From: Bradyrhizobium sp. ARR65
Lineage (GTDB): Bacteria > Pseudomonadota > Alphaproteobacteria > Rhizobiales > Xanthobacteraceae
DNA length: 64,000 nucleotides
Direction: 5' to 3'
Assembly: GCF_000472385.1 (NCBI RefSeq)
Contig: NZ_AWZU01000003.1
Coordinates: forward strand, 62,137-126,136
In this document: positions 1 through 9,634 of the stretch, piece after piece
Layout of the letters: every line of letters starts with the position of its first letter
Numbering within the stretch: position 1 is the first letter of the stretch
Made by a program: the position numbers and the translations under genes
The notes under the pieces: model-generated
What the model was told of the DNA's origin: nothing
Seen by the model: only the letters and a program-made list of their open reading frames with translations
Databases searched by the model: none

Positions 1-175
1 AGCCGGCGATCGACGAGCCGTCGAACATCAAACCCTCGGCGAACGAATCCTCTTCGATCATGCCGGCATCGAAGGTGACATGCTGCCACTTGCCACGCGG
101 ATCGGTGAAACGCAGGTCGACGTATTTGACGTCGTTGTCTTTGATTGATTTGAGGACGTCCTTGGCGGTCTTCAT
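1..175 (-). CDS. glnA: Glutamine synthetase type I, N-terminal fragment (gene runs off the left edge)
   Basis: The first 58 codons of glutamine synthetase, which makes glutamine from glutamate, ammonia and ATP. The translated start MKTAKDVLKSIKDNDVKYVD followed by LRFTDPRGKW and later GLMFDGSSIAG is the classic beta-grasp N-terminus of GlnA-I. The ATG at 175-173 is preceded by GAGGGG at a good distance. It lies 159 bp downstream of glnB on the same strand, the usual alphaproteobacterial glnBA arrangement, so it is probably co-transcribed with glnB at least in part. The catalytic and adenylylation regions are outside the window. Confidence 0.95.
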   Translation of the reverse strand, partial: MKTAKDVLKSIKDNDVKYVDLRFTDPRGKWQHVTFDAGMIEEDSFAEGLMFDGSSIAG

Positions 176-334
176 GAATCCCCTCTAGGCTACAGGTCGT
201 CGTTATCCGTTCCGCGGATCAACGACCGCGGGTGACTGCTCAATAGCGTCGGGTGGGGCTCAAGACAACAGAGGTTGCCGGAAATACCGGCCCCTGCCGT
301 CAGTTTGATGCTTCTGAATCCTTCAAACGTGGAA

Positions 335-721
<387 letters not shown>

Positions 722-847
722 TCAAGCTGCGCATATGCGCAGAGCTGTTCGATGCCTGAAATTCGGACCCCGCCTGACCCTCCGGCAGTGTCCAGCGTGA
801 GGTGTTCACGGCCAGTAGGCACGGCGAACCGAAGCGGCTTCCTCAAA

Positions 848-863
848 AGCAGGGTCTATGCCA
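848..863 (-). promoter_or_regulatory. Sigma-54 (-24/-12) promoter of glnB
   Basis: On the minus strand the sequence TGGCATAGACCCTGCT matches the RpoN consensus TGGCAYR-N4-TTGCW with one mismatch (C for T). The invariant GG and GC are at the correct spacing. It would give a leader of about 160 nt before glnB. It lies in the 384-bp gap between glnB and the divergent nnr gene. The rest of that gap shows no gene; NtrC sites were not resolved by eye. Sigma-54/NtrC control of glnB is well known in rhizobia. Confidence 0.75.
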
Positions 864-1057
864 AGTTGTTAAACGGCCTGATTTCGGAACATTATCAGAC
901 TTTTAACCGGCATTTCGCTTGCTATTGAGCCCAAGCGCCACAATAGCGAAGCCTGCGAAATAGGCAAACCGATGAATGGATGTGCAGTCGCCGGTGGGGA
1001 CAGGTCCGCGCAAAGAAGAAATGCCTCAGGATGAGGCGATCTTACCAGGAATTCGGC

Positions 1058-2557
1058 ATGGAAGTTCTAACCACCGCTGAGATGGAACGTGCAGACCGGC
1101 TCACCATCGCCGCAGGCACGCCGGGCTTTGCACTGATGCTGAGCGCGGGTCAAGCGGTTGCGGAGACGGCACAGGACCTGGTGGAGGAGGGACCGATCCT
1201 CGTGGTCGCCGGGCCGGGCAACAACGGTGGAGACGGTTTTGTCGCCGCGGCGGAACTTGCGGCGCAGGGGCGCGAGGTCTCCGTGAGCCTGATGTGCGAG
1301 CGCGACGCGCTCAAGGGCGATGCGGCCTCTGCGGCGAAAGGCTGGAAACATCCGGTGCTGCCTTTCACGCCGCAGGCGATCGGCAAGCCAGCCTTGATCA
1401 TCGACGCGCTGTTCGGCGCGGGTCTCAGCCGTTCAGTTGCCGGCGAAGCCCACGATATGATCGCGGCGATCAACGCCAATGGCGCCCCGGTCGTTGCCGT
1501 CGACCTGCCGAGCGGCATCAACGGCACCACCGCCGCGGTGATGGGAATCGCGGTGCGTGCGACCGAAACCGTCACCTTCTTTCGCAAGAAGCCTGCGCAT
1601 CTGCTGCTGCCCGGTCGGTTGTATTGCGGCCGCGTCCGGGTTGCCGATATCGGCATCGAGGCGGGCGTGCTCGACGAAATCAGGCCGCTGGCCTTCGAGA
1701 ACAGCCCGCAATTCTGGCGCAGGGCGTTCCCGGTGCCGCGGACCGACGCGCACAAATATGCGCGCGGTCATGTGCTGGTCGTCTCCGGCGATATCGCGGC
1801 CACGGGGGCTGCCCGGATGGCGGCGCGCAGCGCCTTGCGCGCCGGCGCGGGCCTTGTGACGCTGGCATCGCCGCGCGATGCGCTGGCGGTAAACGCCGCC
1901 GCACTGACGGCGGTGATGGTGCGTCCGGTCGACACGGCAATCGAGTTCGGCGAGCGACTCTGCGACAAACGTCTCAATGCCTGCGTGATCGGCCCTGGTG
2001 CGGGCATTGGCGAGCGTACCCGCGATTTCGTTCATGCCGCGCTGTCGGCGCAACGGGCCTTGGTGCTCGATGCCGACGCGCTGACAAGCTATGCGGACGC
2101 GCCGGACCGTCTGTTCGAGGCCATCAAGGGCTCGCAGGACAGCCAGGTCGTCCTGACCCCACACGAGGGTGAGTTTCCGCGGCTCTTCAGCGACATCAGC
2201 AACAAGCATCCCGGCCGCTCCAAGCTCGAGCGCGTGCGGGCGGCGGCCGAGCGCTCCGGTGCGGTCGTGCTCCTGAAGGGGCCCGATACCACGGTTGCGG
2301 CTCCAGACGGCCGCGCCACGATTGCCGCAAACGCGCCGCCCTGGCTCGCCACCGCGGGAGCCGGCGACGTGCTGTCCGGGATCATCGCTGGGCTCCTGGC
2401 GCAGGGTGTCGCAGCCTTCGAGGCGGCCAGCATCGGCGTATGGATGCACGGTGAGGCCGGCCGCGAGGCGGGACCAGGCTTGATCGCGGAGGATCTGCCC
2501 GAAGTGCTCCCCGCCGTGCACCGGCACATCTATGACGAGTTCGGTATCGACTATTGA
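1058..2557 (+). CDS. nnr: Bifunctional NAD(P)H-hydrate epimerase / ADP-dependent NAD(P)H-hydrate dehydratase
   Basis: A 499-residue two-domain repair enzyme that epimerises damaged NAD(P)HX and dehydrates the S form back to NAD(P)H. The N-terminal YjeF epimerase domain (about 1-215) carries GPGNNGGDG at 52-60. The C-terminal ribokinase-like dehydratase domain (about 225-495) carries GPGAGIGERT, LDADALT, LTPHEGEF and the nucleotide-binding GAGDVLSG at 434-441. The start at 1058 is preferred over ORF extension to 980 because the protein then begins at the conserved MEVLTTAEM and AGGA precedes it. Length is near that of E. coli Nnr (515). It is divergent from glnB. Confidence 0.93.
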   Translation: MEVLTTAEMERADRLTIAAGTPGFALMLSAGQAVAETAQDLVEEGPILVVAGPGNNGGDGFVAAAELAAQGREVSVSLMCERDALKGDAASAAKGWKHPVLPFTPQAIGKPALIIDALFGAGLSRSVAGEAHDMIAAINANGAPVVAVDLPSGINGTTAAVMGIAVRATETVTFFRKKPAHLLLPGRLYCGRVRVADIGIEAGVLDEIRPLAFENSPQFWRRAFPVPRTDAHKYARGHVLVVSGDIAATGAARMAARSALRAGAGLVTLASPRDALAVNAAALTAVMVRPVDTAIEFGERLCDKRLNACVIGPGAGIGERTRDFVHAALSAQRALVLDADALTSYADAPDRLFEAIKGSQDSQVVLTPHEGEFPRLFSDISNKHPGRSKLERVRAAAERSGAVVLLKGPDTTVAAPDGRATIAANAPPWLATAGAGDVLSGIIAGLLAQGVAAFEAASIGVWMHGEAGREAGPGLIAEDLPEVLPAVHRHIYDEFGIDY

Positions 2558-2576
2558 GCGACGCTGAGCGGGCTCT

Positions 2577-3659
2577 TCAGATCAGATATTTTGCGATCGC
2601 CGGTTCGTTCCATTCCAGCCCCAGCCCCGGTCCGCGTGCCGTTAGCGTGCCGTCGACGATCTTGATCGGATCGGCGAGGATCGCGTTGCCGAGATCCATC
2701 ACCTCCAGCCAATGCGCCGTCGGCGTCACCGCGAGCACATGCGCGCTCGCTTCCGCAAACAGATGGCTCGACATCGGGATCGAAGCGGCATCCGCTTGTC
2801 CCGCGATATGGAGCCAGCCGGTGACGCCGCCGACCTTCATCAGGTCCGGCATGATGAAGTCGCTCGCGCCGGCCGCAATGGCCTCGGCGAAGCCGCGCGG
2901 AAACCACCAGTTCTCACCAGCCTGGATCGGAATCGGCGAGGTCGCGCGCACCTTGGCGTGACCCGACAGGTTTTCCTGCGGCACGGGTTCCTCGACCCAG
3001 GTGAGGTCGTAAGGCGCAAGGCGCGCGATGCGGCGCCTGGCCTCGGCCGGATCGAGCGACTGGTTGAAGTCGATCATCAGCGCGATGTCGGGGCCGAGCA
3101 GGGCGCGCACGCCCTTCACCACGCGCTCGTCATTGGCGGCATCGCCGTCGCCGCCCTTGATCTTGACGCCGCGAAAGCCTTGCTCGAGCGAACGCTTGAG
3201 CGCCCGCTCGTCGGCGACGGGATCGACCGCGCCGTAGCTGTCATAGGCGCGTAAGGGCCGCGCCGAACCACCCAGGAGTTCGACGAGCGGCTTGCCCGCG
3301 AGCCGGCCGAGTGCATCCCAGAACGCCATGTCGAGGCCGGAGACGGCCATACCGACCAGACCTTGCCAGCCGAGCAGGCGGAATTTGGCGTCCATCGCCG
3401 CCATCAGATCGAATGGTACGATGGCTTTGCCGGTGAGATCGCGTCCGATCTCCTCGATCAGGGTGACCAGCGGTTTCAGGGTCAGCCTGTTGTAGCCGAA
3501 AATGTACGCGTGCCCGGTAACGCCCTGGTCGGTTGCGACGTCGATCAGCACCAGCGGTGCGGCTTCGATGATGCCGAACGCGTTTTTCACAGGACGGGCG
3601 ATCGGCGCGACGACGGCGCGGGCCTTGATGCTGCGGATCGCGGGGGTCGTTTTGGTCAT
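2577..3659 (-). CDS. Mandelate racemase-like enolase-superfamily enzyme
   Basis: A 360-residue member of the mandelate racemase subgroup. The catalytic set falls in register with Pseudomonas putida mandelate racemase at an offset of +2: K166 and K168 (VKIKGG), metal ligands D197, E223 and E249, the D272/H299 dyad (MPDLMK, MSSHLF) and a glutamate at 319 in TPTAHWLE. It should abstract an alpha proton from a carboxylate; the true substrate is not known, and mandelate or a related 2-hydroxy acid is a fair guess. The start at 3659 follows GAGGAAAC. It begins 10 bp after the multicopper-oxidase-like gene ends, so the two are probably co-transcribed. Confidence 0.85.
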   Translation of the reverse strand: MTKTTPAIRSIKARAVVAPIARPVKNAFGIIEAAPLVLIDVATDQGVTGHAYIFGYNRLTLKPLVTLIEEIGRDLTGKAIVPFDLMAAMDAKFRLLGWQGLVGMAVSGLDMAFWDALGRLAGKPLVELLGGSARPLRAYDSYGAVDPVADERALKRSLEQGFRGVKIKGGDGDAANDERVVKGVRALLGPDIALMIDFNQSLDPAEARRRIARLAPYDLTWVEEPVPQENLSGHAKVRATSPIPIQAGENWWFPRGFAEAIAAGASDFIMPDLMKVGGVTGWLHIAGQADAASIPMSSHLFAEASAHVLAVTPTAHWLEVMDLGNAILADPIKIVDGTLTARGPGLGLEWNEPAIAKYLI

Positions 3660-3669
3660 GGTCGTTTCC

Positions 3670-4983
3670 TCATTCAACACTGTACCATCGCACAAGACGC
3701 GGCGCCGCCCAGGAGCTCGAGATGGACTCCAACAGCCAGCGCCCGGAAAATTCCGCGGCAAAGGCGATGCGTTGCGTCTGTCCCGGTTCCACGGCGAGCG
3801 TGTCCAACCAGAATGGCTTCCAGCCGTCGTCCAGCCGGTCAAGCAGGCGAAAATGGTGGCCGTGCAGGTGAAAGATGGTGGCACGGTCGGCGCGGTTGCC
3901 CAGCGTCAGCACGACGGTCCGGCCCGCTTTGGCTTTGAACGCCGGCGGCGCCGATCCCGAAAAGCTGACCGGACTTGTCCATTCCGGTCCTGCAAGGCTG
4001 AGATCAACCCGCTGGGCGCCTTTCAGGTCCAGCCGCGCAGGCAGCCCATCGACCGCCAATGGCGCGGCCGGCGGGAGCGGTGTCGGCCGAATCGGCGGCT
4101 CGGCTGAGATCGCTAGGCGCGCCAGGCTGCGGGCCTCCTTGCCGTCGTGCAGCAAGATCTGGGATGCTGTGCCCGGAGCGGCCGTCGCGTCGATCAGGGC
4201 GTCGACGCGGCCGCCAGGGGCCATGACCAGGGCGCTGTTGCGGGCCAGAAAGGGCTCCGCGGCCGCGCCGTCCATGGCGATGACGCGAACTTCATATCCT
4301 TCGATTTTCAAAGCGATGACCTGGCGTTGGCAGCCGTTGATGAAGCGAAGCCTGAGGCGCTCGCCAGAACGTACGGAAATCTCCGGCGAAACCTCCCCAT
4401 TGACCGTATAGATGGTCGATGCGTCATCGGCCGCCGCGCCCGGCGCCCAGGCCGATCCATCGCCGCGTAACCGCCAATCCTCGACCAGGAAGGTCTTGTC
4501 GCGATCGACGGCCGGTGGGGCGTCTTCCTGGACGATTAGGGGAAGTGGCCGCGACAGGGCTTGCCCGTCACCCAGCAGCCGGAGGTCACAGAGGAGCGTG
4601 CCGGCGCGGCGCAGAGCCACCGAAAAATTCGCTTCGGCTCCCGGCGCGACAGGCGGTCGCACGGTAAGCGGCTCTGCCGCCGCTGCGCCATCCACGCCGC
4701 GCCAGTCAACGGTCGTCGCAACCGGCAGGGTGTTTCGAAATACGACCTCAAGCGTGCCGCGCTTGAGGCGAGGGGGTGCGAGTGGCCCTTGCAATCCCCA
4801 TATTGCTATCGTCGGCTGGTCCGGGCGCAGCGCAATCAGGTTTGGCTTTGCTTCAAGCTCCAGGGTTTGCGGGGCTTGAGCCCGTCCTTGCGCCGAAGCA
4901 ATTCGGGACGCGGCGGGCATCAGGGCGGCGGCGAGCCCGGCCATCACCTCGCGCCGGTTCGGCGTCGGAATGCGTTTTGCCAT
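3670..4983 (-). CDS. Degenerate multicopper oxidase-like (cupredoxin-fold) exported protein
   Basis: About 437 residues with three cupredoxin-like segments and a Tat-like signal (NRREVMAG followed by a hydrophobic stretch to ASAQ). It resembles multicopper oxidases of the SufI/FtsP/CopA type. The segment HLHGHHF near the C-terminus is kept, but the first site reads DWRG instead of HWHG, the second reads CDLRLL instead of WYHPH-like, and the terminal HCHxxxH element is replaced by LESISSSW. It probably cannot bind the full set of four coppers, so it may be structural, as FtsP is. The start is uncertain: another in-frame ATG lies at 5001, and neither has a clear ribosome-binding site. It ends 10 bp before the mandelate racemase-like gene. 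Confidence 0.75.
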   Translation of the reverse strand: MAKRIPTPNRREVMAGLAAALMPAASRIASAQGRAQAPQTLELEAKPNLIALRPDQPTIAIWGLQGPLAPPRLKRGTLEVVFRNTLPVATTVDWRGVDGAAAAEPLTVRPPVAPGAEANFSVALRRAGTLLCDLRLLGDGQALSRPLPLIVQEDAPPAVDRDKTFLVEDWRLRGDGSAWAPGAAADDASTIYTVNGEVSPEISVRSGERLRLRFINGCQRQVIALKIEGYEVRVIAMDGAAAEPFLARNSALVMAPGGRVDALIDATAAPGTASQILLHDGKEARSLARLAISAEPPIRPTPLPPAAPLAVDGLPARLDLKGAQRVDLSLAGPEWTSPVSFSGSAPPAFKAKAGRTVVLTLGNRADRATIFHLHGHHFRLLDRLDDGWKPFWLDTLAVEPGQTQRIAFAAEFSGRWLLESISSSWAAPRLVRWYSVE

Positions 4984-5059
4984 GAGACCGATGCGGACCA
5001 TTTCTAGTTCTAGTCTATTGTGTCCAGTTGCTGCGGTAGGTTGTCAAAGGTCCATTTTT

Positions 5060-5089
5060 TTGCTGCGAAGGGGCGGGCCCATGTTATAA
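5060..5089 (+). promoter_or_regulatory. Probable promoter of tRNA-Leu
   Basis: TTGCTG at 5060-5065 and TTATAA at 5084-5089 are separated by 18 bp and lie about 43 bp before the mature tRNA 5' end. This is a housekeeping-type promoter by eye only. Confidence 0.4.
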
Positions 5090-5132
5090 GCCCGCCGCCC
5101 GCGGCCCTCGCGGCCGGACTGATGCTGTTCAC

Positions 5133-5217
5133 GCGGGCGTGGCGGAACTGGTAGACGCGCTGGATTTAGGTTCCAGTGACGAAAGTTGTGGGGGTTCGAG
5201 TCCCTCCGCCCGCACCA
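5133..5217 (+). tRNA. tRNA-Leu (anticodon TAG)
   Basis: An 85-nt cloverleaf. The acceptor GCGGGCG pairs with CGCCCGC, followed by discriminator A and an encoded CCA. The anticodon stem CTGGA/TCCAG encloses TTTAGGT with anticodon TAG at 5167-5169. A long variable arm, as in class II tRNAs, and the T-arm GGGGTTCGAGTCCCTC are present. Confidence 0.96.
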
Positions 5218-5374
5218 AGCGCTGTTTGGCGTTTGCACCAGGGATCACTGGAGAACCTGTTTCCTCCGTGGGATTGGTTCGCCGACACAACCGGCGCAAG
5301 GCTTTTGCCGCGCGCCGAAGGGATGGATAATTTCGGGGCCTCAACCCCGAGGAAGCAGAAGAAGATTTTTTACC

Positions 5375-6733
5375 ATGCAGGTCACCGAAACCCTCTCGGA
5401 GGGATTGAAGCACGAATTCAAGATCAGCGTTCCCGCTTCCGATCTCGACGCCAAGGCGGACGCGCGGCTGGTCGATCTCAAGGACAAGGTCCGCCTCAAC
5501 GGCTTTCGTCCCGGCAAGGTGCCGGTCAGTCACCTGAAGAAAGTCTATGGCCGTTCGGTGATGGCTGAGACCATCGACCAGACCATCCGCGACACCAACA
5601 CCCAGATCTTCACCGAGCGCGGCTTCCGCCTTGCGACCGAGCCGAAGATCACGATGCCGACCGAGAAGAACGAGGTCGACGATCTGCTGACCGGCAAGTC
5701 CGATCTGACCTACACGGTCGCGATCGAAGTCGTGCCGCCGATCCAGCTCGCCGACTTCAAGAGCTTCAACGTCGAAAAGCCCGTCGCTGACGTCACCGAT
5801 GCCGATATCGACGAAGCGATCAAGCGGATTGCCGACCAGAATCGCAGCTACGCCGACAAGGGCGAGGGCGCCAAGGCCGAGTCGGGCGACCGCGTGACGA
5901 TCAACTTCAAGGGCACCATCGACGGCAAGCCGTTCGAGGGCGGCACCAGCGAGAAGATTCCCGTGGTGATCGGCTCCAACACCTTCATTCCCGGGTTCGA
6001 AGAGCAGCTCAACGGAATTGCCGCCGGCGAGACCCGCACGCTGAAGGTGTCCTTCCCCAAGAACTACGCCAACGCGACCTTGGCCGGCCAGCCGGCGGAG
6101 TTCGAGACCACGGCAACTTTGATCGAGGCGCCGCAGGCGGTCGAGATCAATGACGAGTTCGCCAAAACGCTCGGGCTCGAATCGCTCGACAAGCTGAAGC
6201 AGGCGATGCGCGAGCGGCTGACCGCGGAGTTCGCGGCCGCAACGCGTCAGCGCGTCAAGCGCGCGTTGCTTGACCGCCTCGACGAGGCCCACAAGTTCGA
6301 GGCGCCGCCCTCGCTGGTCGATGAAGAGTTCAACCTGATGTGGAACTCGATCAAGGCGGAGATGGACTCGAGCGGCAAGACCTTTGCCGACGAGAACACG
6401 ACCGAGGAAGCGGCGAAGGAGGAATACCGCAAGATCGCCGACCGCCGCGTCCGGCTTGGTCTCGTGCTTTCCGAGATCGGTGAAAAGAACAAGATTACCG
6501 TGACCGACGACGAAGTCGGCCGCGCGGTGATCGAGCGTGCGCGCCAGGTGCCCGGCCGCGAGAAGGAAATCTGGGACTATTACCGCAACAACGCCCATGC
6601 GCTGGCCCAGATTCGCGCGCCGATCTATGAGGACAAGGTCGTCGACTTCATCCTCGAACTCGCCAATGTGACCGAAAACAAGGTCTCGCGCGAGGAGCTC
6701 TTCAAGGAAGACGACGAGAAAAGCGCGGCCTGA
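5375..6733 (+). CDS. tig: Trigger factor (ribosome-associated chaperone and peptidyl-prolyl isomerase)
   Basis: A 452-residue trigger factor that binds the ribosomal exit tunnel and shields nascent chains. The N-terminal ribosome-binding domain carries the signature GFRPGKVP. The FKBP-type isomerase domain (about 150-245) includes DRVTINFKG and [11 protein letters not shown], and the alpha-helical SurA-like chaperone domain follows. The ATG at 5375 starts the conserved [16 protein letters not shown]; a longer open frame upstream runs back into the tRNA and is not real. Gene order tig-clpP-clpX-lon is conserved in proteobacteria. Confidence 0.97.
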   Translation: MQVTETLSEGLKHEFKISVPASDLDAKADARLVDLKDKVRLNGFRPGKVPVSHLKKVYGRSVMAETIDQTIRDTNTQIFTERGFRLATEPKITMPTEKNEVDDLLTGKSDLTYTVAIEVVPPIQLADFKSFNVEKPVADVTDADIDEAIKRIADQNRSYADKGEGAKAESGDRVTINFKGTIDGKPFEGGTSEKIPVVIGSNTFIPGFEEQLNGIAAGETRTLKVSFPKNYANATLAGQPAEFETTATLIEAPQAVEINDEFAKTLGLESLDKLKQAMRERLTAEFAAATRQRVKRALLDRLDEAHKFEAPPSLVDEEFNLMWNSIKAEMDSSGKTFADENTTEEAAKEEYRKIADRRVRLGLVLSEIGEKNKITVTDDEVGRAVIERARQVPGREKEIWDYYRNNAHALAQIRAPIYEDKVVDFILELANVTENKVSREELFKEDDEKSAA

Positions 6734-6980
6734 TCGACGTCAGGCCGACGTTAATGATGAATGGCGAAAGCGGCCGGGATCGCTGGCCGCCACGCCTCGA
6801 ATCGGCTTGAACTTCTGTCGCGACGGTCAGGGCTTGGGGCTCTTGCCGCCGCGAAATTGGCTCATATCTGAGCTTGCGTCTTGGCCTTGTCTTGCATCAC
6901 GGGACGTGCGTCCGCCCCGGCACCTGTTTTCCCTATGGTTCGCCGCTGGATGTTCGCCCCCACCAACTCTTGGGTGACTC

Positions 6981-7619
6981 ATGCGCGATCCCGTTGAAAC
7001 CTACATGAACCTCGTGCCGATGGTGGTCGAGCAGACTAACCGCGGTGAACGCGCGTACGATATCTTCTCGCGCCTGTTGAAGGAGCGCATCATCTTCGTG
7101 ACCGGCCCGGTCGAGGACGGCATGTCGACCCTGATCGTCGCGCAGCTCCTGTTCCTTGAGGCGGAAAATCCGAAGAAGGAAATCTCGATGTACATCAACT
7201 CGCCGGGCGGGGTGGTGACATCGGGTCTTGCAATCTACGACACCATGCAGTTCATCCGCCCGCCGGTTTCGACGCTGTGCACGGGACAGGCCGCCTCGAT
7301 GGGCTCGCTCCTGCTCGCCGCTGGCGAGAGGGACATGCGCTTCACGCTGCCGAACTCGCGCATCATGGTGCACCAGCCCTCCGGCGGCTTCCAGGGCCAG
7401 GCAACGGACATCATGCTGCATGCGCAGGAGATCCTGAACCTGAAGAAGCGGCTCAACGAGATCTACGTCAAGCACACCGGCCAGACCTACAAGGCAATCG
7501 AGGATGCGCTGGAGCGCGACAAGTTCCTCACCGCCGACCAGGCCAAGGAGTTCGGCCTGGTCGACAAGGTGATCGACAAGCGTCCGGACGATCCGGCCAC
7601 CGCAGCCAAGGCGGCGTGA
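6981..7619 (+). CDS. clpP: ATP-dependent Clp protease proteolytic subunit
   Basis: A 212-residue serine protease subunit that forms the tetradecameric ClpP chamber and works with ClpX or ClpA. The catalytic Ser106 sits in GQAASMGS, His131 in [10 protein letters not shown] and the Asp in [13 protein letters not shown] marks the oxyanion region. No propeptide extension is obvious before [14 protein letters not shown]. It lies 247 bp after tig and 431 bp before clpX; the spacing suggests separate promoters. No clear heat-shock promoter was seen by eye in the 6734-6980 gap. Confidence 0.97.
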   Translation: MRDPVETYMNLVPMVVEQTNRGERAYDIFSRLLKERIIFVTGPVEDGMSTLIVAQLLFLEAENPKKEISMYINSPGGVVTSGLAIYDTMQFIRPPVSTLCTGQAASMGSLLLAAGERDMRFTLPNSRIMVHQPSGGFQGQATDIMLHAQEILNLKKRLNEIYVKHTGQTYKAIEDALERDKFLTADQAKEFGLVDKVIDKRPDDPATAAKAA

Positions 7620-8050
7620 CCGCTTAGAATTGCGGGGATCGTAGGCCGCGCTGCAGCGTTAAGGCGGACGGGCGCTTCGCGGCCGCTCGCGTGGCCGCAG
7701 CGCGCTCGCCACGGGGCATAAAGTTCCCCTTTCGTGCTGATTTGGCGTGGCAATCGCGCAACGCTGGGACGATTTCGACCTTTTCTTCTCGTGCGAATAT
7801 GCAAAATCACGGTATTGTCACGGATTGAGGTCGGCGCGCGTTTAGCGAATTCTTGATAGTCGGGTGTCAGCATGGTTGGCTATGGGTGATGGGATAAGAT
7901 CGCGGGGGATTCGAGTGAACCGTGGTTCGCACGGGATGAAGCGTTGAGGGTCTTTTTTGGTACGGAATTTGCTCTATCTACTATCCATGTCGGACCTTCC
8001 CGAAATGGAGCGATTGAGCGGACGAGGTCGAACGGCGGACGGAGATAGGA
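7620..8050. other. Intergenic region between clpP and clpX, no gene seen
   Basis: 431 bp with no convincing coding sequence on either strand. It presumably holds the clpX promoter. No clean -35/-10 pair or RpoH-type box could be assigned. The only firm regulatory element is GGAG at the extreme end, just before the clpX ATG. Confidence 0.5.
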
Positions 8051-9325
8051 ATGAGTAAGGTCGGCACGAGCGACTCCAAGAATACGCTGTATTGCTCGTT
8101 TTGCGGCAAGAGCCAGCACGAGGTCCGCAAGCTGATCGCGGGGCCGACGGTTTTCATCTGCGACGAGTGCGTCGAACTCTGCATGGACATCATTCGGGAG
8201 GAGAACAAATCCTCGCTGGTGAAGTCGCGCGACGGTATCCCGACGCCGAAGGAAATCTGCAAGGTTCTCGACGACTATGTGATCGGCCAGAGCCACGCCA
8301 AGAAGGTGCTCTCGGTCGCAGTGCACAATCACTATAAGCGGCTGAACCATCAGACCAAGCACAACGACGTCGAGCTTGCGAAGTCGAACATCCTGCTGAT
8401 CGGTCCGACCGGTTCGGGCAAGACGTTGCTGGCGCAGACGCTGGCGCGCATTCTGGACGTGCCCTTCACGATGGCGGACGCGACCACGTTGACCGAAGCC
8501 GGCTACGTCGGTGAGGACGTCGAAAACATCATCCTGAAGCTGCTGCAGGCGGCCGACTACAATGTCGAGCGCGCGCAGCGCGGCATCGTCTATATCGACG
8601 AGATCGACAAGATCAGTCGCAAGTCCGACAATCCCTCGATCACGCGGGACGTGTCGGGCGAAGGCGTGCAGCAGGCGCTGCTCAAGATCATGGAAGGTAC
8701 GGTGGCCTCGGTGCCGCCGCAGGGCGGCCGCAAGCATCCGCAGCAGGAGTTCTTGCAGGTCGACACCACTAACATCCTGTTCATCTGCGGCGGCGCCTTC
8801 TCGGGCCTGGAGAAGATCATCTCGGCGCGCGGGCGTTCGACGTCGATTGGCTTCGCGGCGCAAGTGCTGGCTCCGGAGGATCGTCGCACCGGCGAAATCT
8901 TCCGGCACGTCGAGCCGGAAGACCTGCTCAAATACGGCCTGATCCCCGAATTCGTCGGCCGTCTGCCTGTCGTGGCGACGCTGGAGGATCTGGACGAGAC
9001 GTCGCTGAAGAAGATCCTGACCGATCCGAAGAACGCGTTGGTCAAACAGTATCAGCGGCTGTTCGAAATGGAGAACATCGAGCTCACCTTCGCCGACGAG
9101 GCCTTGGGCGCGGTCGCCCGCAAGGCGATCGAGCGCAAGACCGGCGCGCGTGGGCTGCGTTCGATCCTCGAGAGCATTCTGCTCGAGACCATGTTCGATC
9201 TTCCTGGTCTGGAAGGCGTCGAAGAGGTGGTGATTTCGCGCGAGGTGGTGGAGGGGACGGCGCGTCCGCTCTACATCTACGCCGACCGCTCGGACCGTGC
9301 GGTCGAGAGCAGCGCCAGCGCCTGA
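8051..9325 (+). CDS. clpX: ATP-dependent Clp protease ATP-binding subunit ClpX
   Basis: A 424-residue AAA+ unfoldase that feeds substrates to ClpP. The N-terminal zinc-binding domain has CSFCGKSQ and [10 protein letters not shown] (four cysteines). Walker A is GPTGSGKT, Walker B is VYIDEIDK, and the ClpP-docking IGF loop appears as SIGF. The pore motif GYVGEDVE and sensor-2 TGARGLRS are present. GGAGATAGGA immediately precedes the ATG. Family length is usual. Confidence 0.98.
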   Translation: MSKVGTSDSKNTLYCSFCGKSQHEVRKLIAGPTVFICDECVELCMDIIREENKSSLVKSRDGIPTPKEICKVLDDYVIGQSHAKKVLSVAVHNHYKRLNHQTKHNDVELAKSNILLIGPTGSGKTLLAQTLARILDVPFTMADATTLTEAGYVGEDVENIILKLLQAADYNVERAQRGIVYIDEIDKISRKSDNPSITRDVSGEGVQQALLKIMEGTVASVPPQGGRKHPQQEFLQVDTTNILFICGGAFSGLEKIISARGRSTSIGFAAQVLAPEDRRTGEIFRHVEPEDLLKYGLIPEFVGRLPVVATLEDLDETSLKKILTDPKNALVKQYQRLFEMENIELTFADEALGAVARKAIERKTGARGLRSILESILLETMFDLPGLEGVEEVVISREVVEGTARPLYIYADRSDRAVESSASA

Positions 9326-9634
9326 TCAAGAGCTCGCGCTGTGTTTGAGAAAGCGGCTGTGGAGTGTGTTTTCACAGTCGCGATTTGCGTAATCGCTTCG
9401 CTCTGGCGGCCCGCAATTTTGCGGGCGATTTCACAGGCTTGACACCCCTATACACGATAGCCACCTAATGGTGGCGGGCGATCAGAATTTCCATTTAGAT
9501 TCGCCCTTATCATCGATCCGAAAGGAGCCGGGCGAAGCAAGCGACCCCATCATCTTCGGATCAACTCGGCACCTTGTGGCGGTTGCGCACGATAGCGGGC
9601 TGCGTGCAAGGGGGCACAACAGAAGGAACAGCCC
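9326..9634. promoter_or_regulatory. clpX-lon intergenic region with inverted repeat and putative lon promoter
   Basis: 309 bp without a gene. A perfect inverted repeat GCCCGCAATTTTGCGGGC lies at 9409-9426; it could be a weak clpX terminator (no T-run) or an operator. CTTGACA at 9438-9444 is a good -35 or heat-shock-like element, but the matching -10 (CCTAAT at 9464-9469) is at non-ideal spacing. Promoter assignment is tentative. Confidence 0.35.

Noticed and set aside
6734..8050. Heat-shock (RpoH) promoters before clpP and clpX
   Set aside because: CTTG-like elements occur but none has a matching downstream box at proper spacing.
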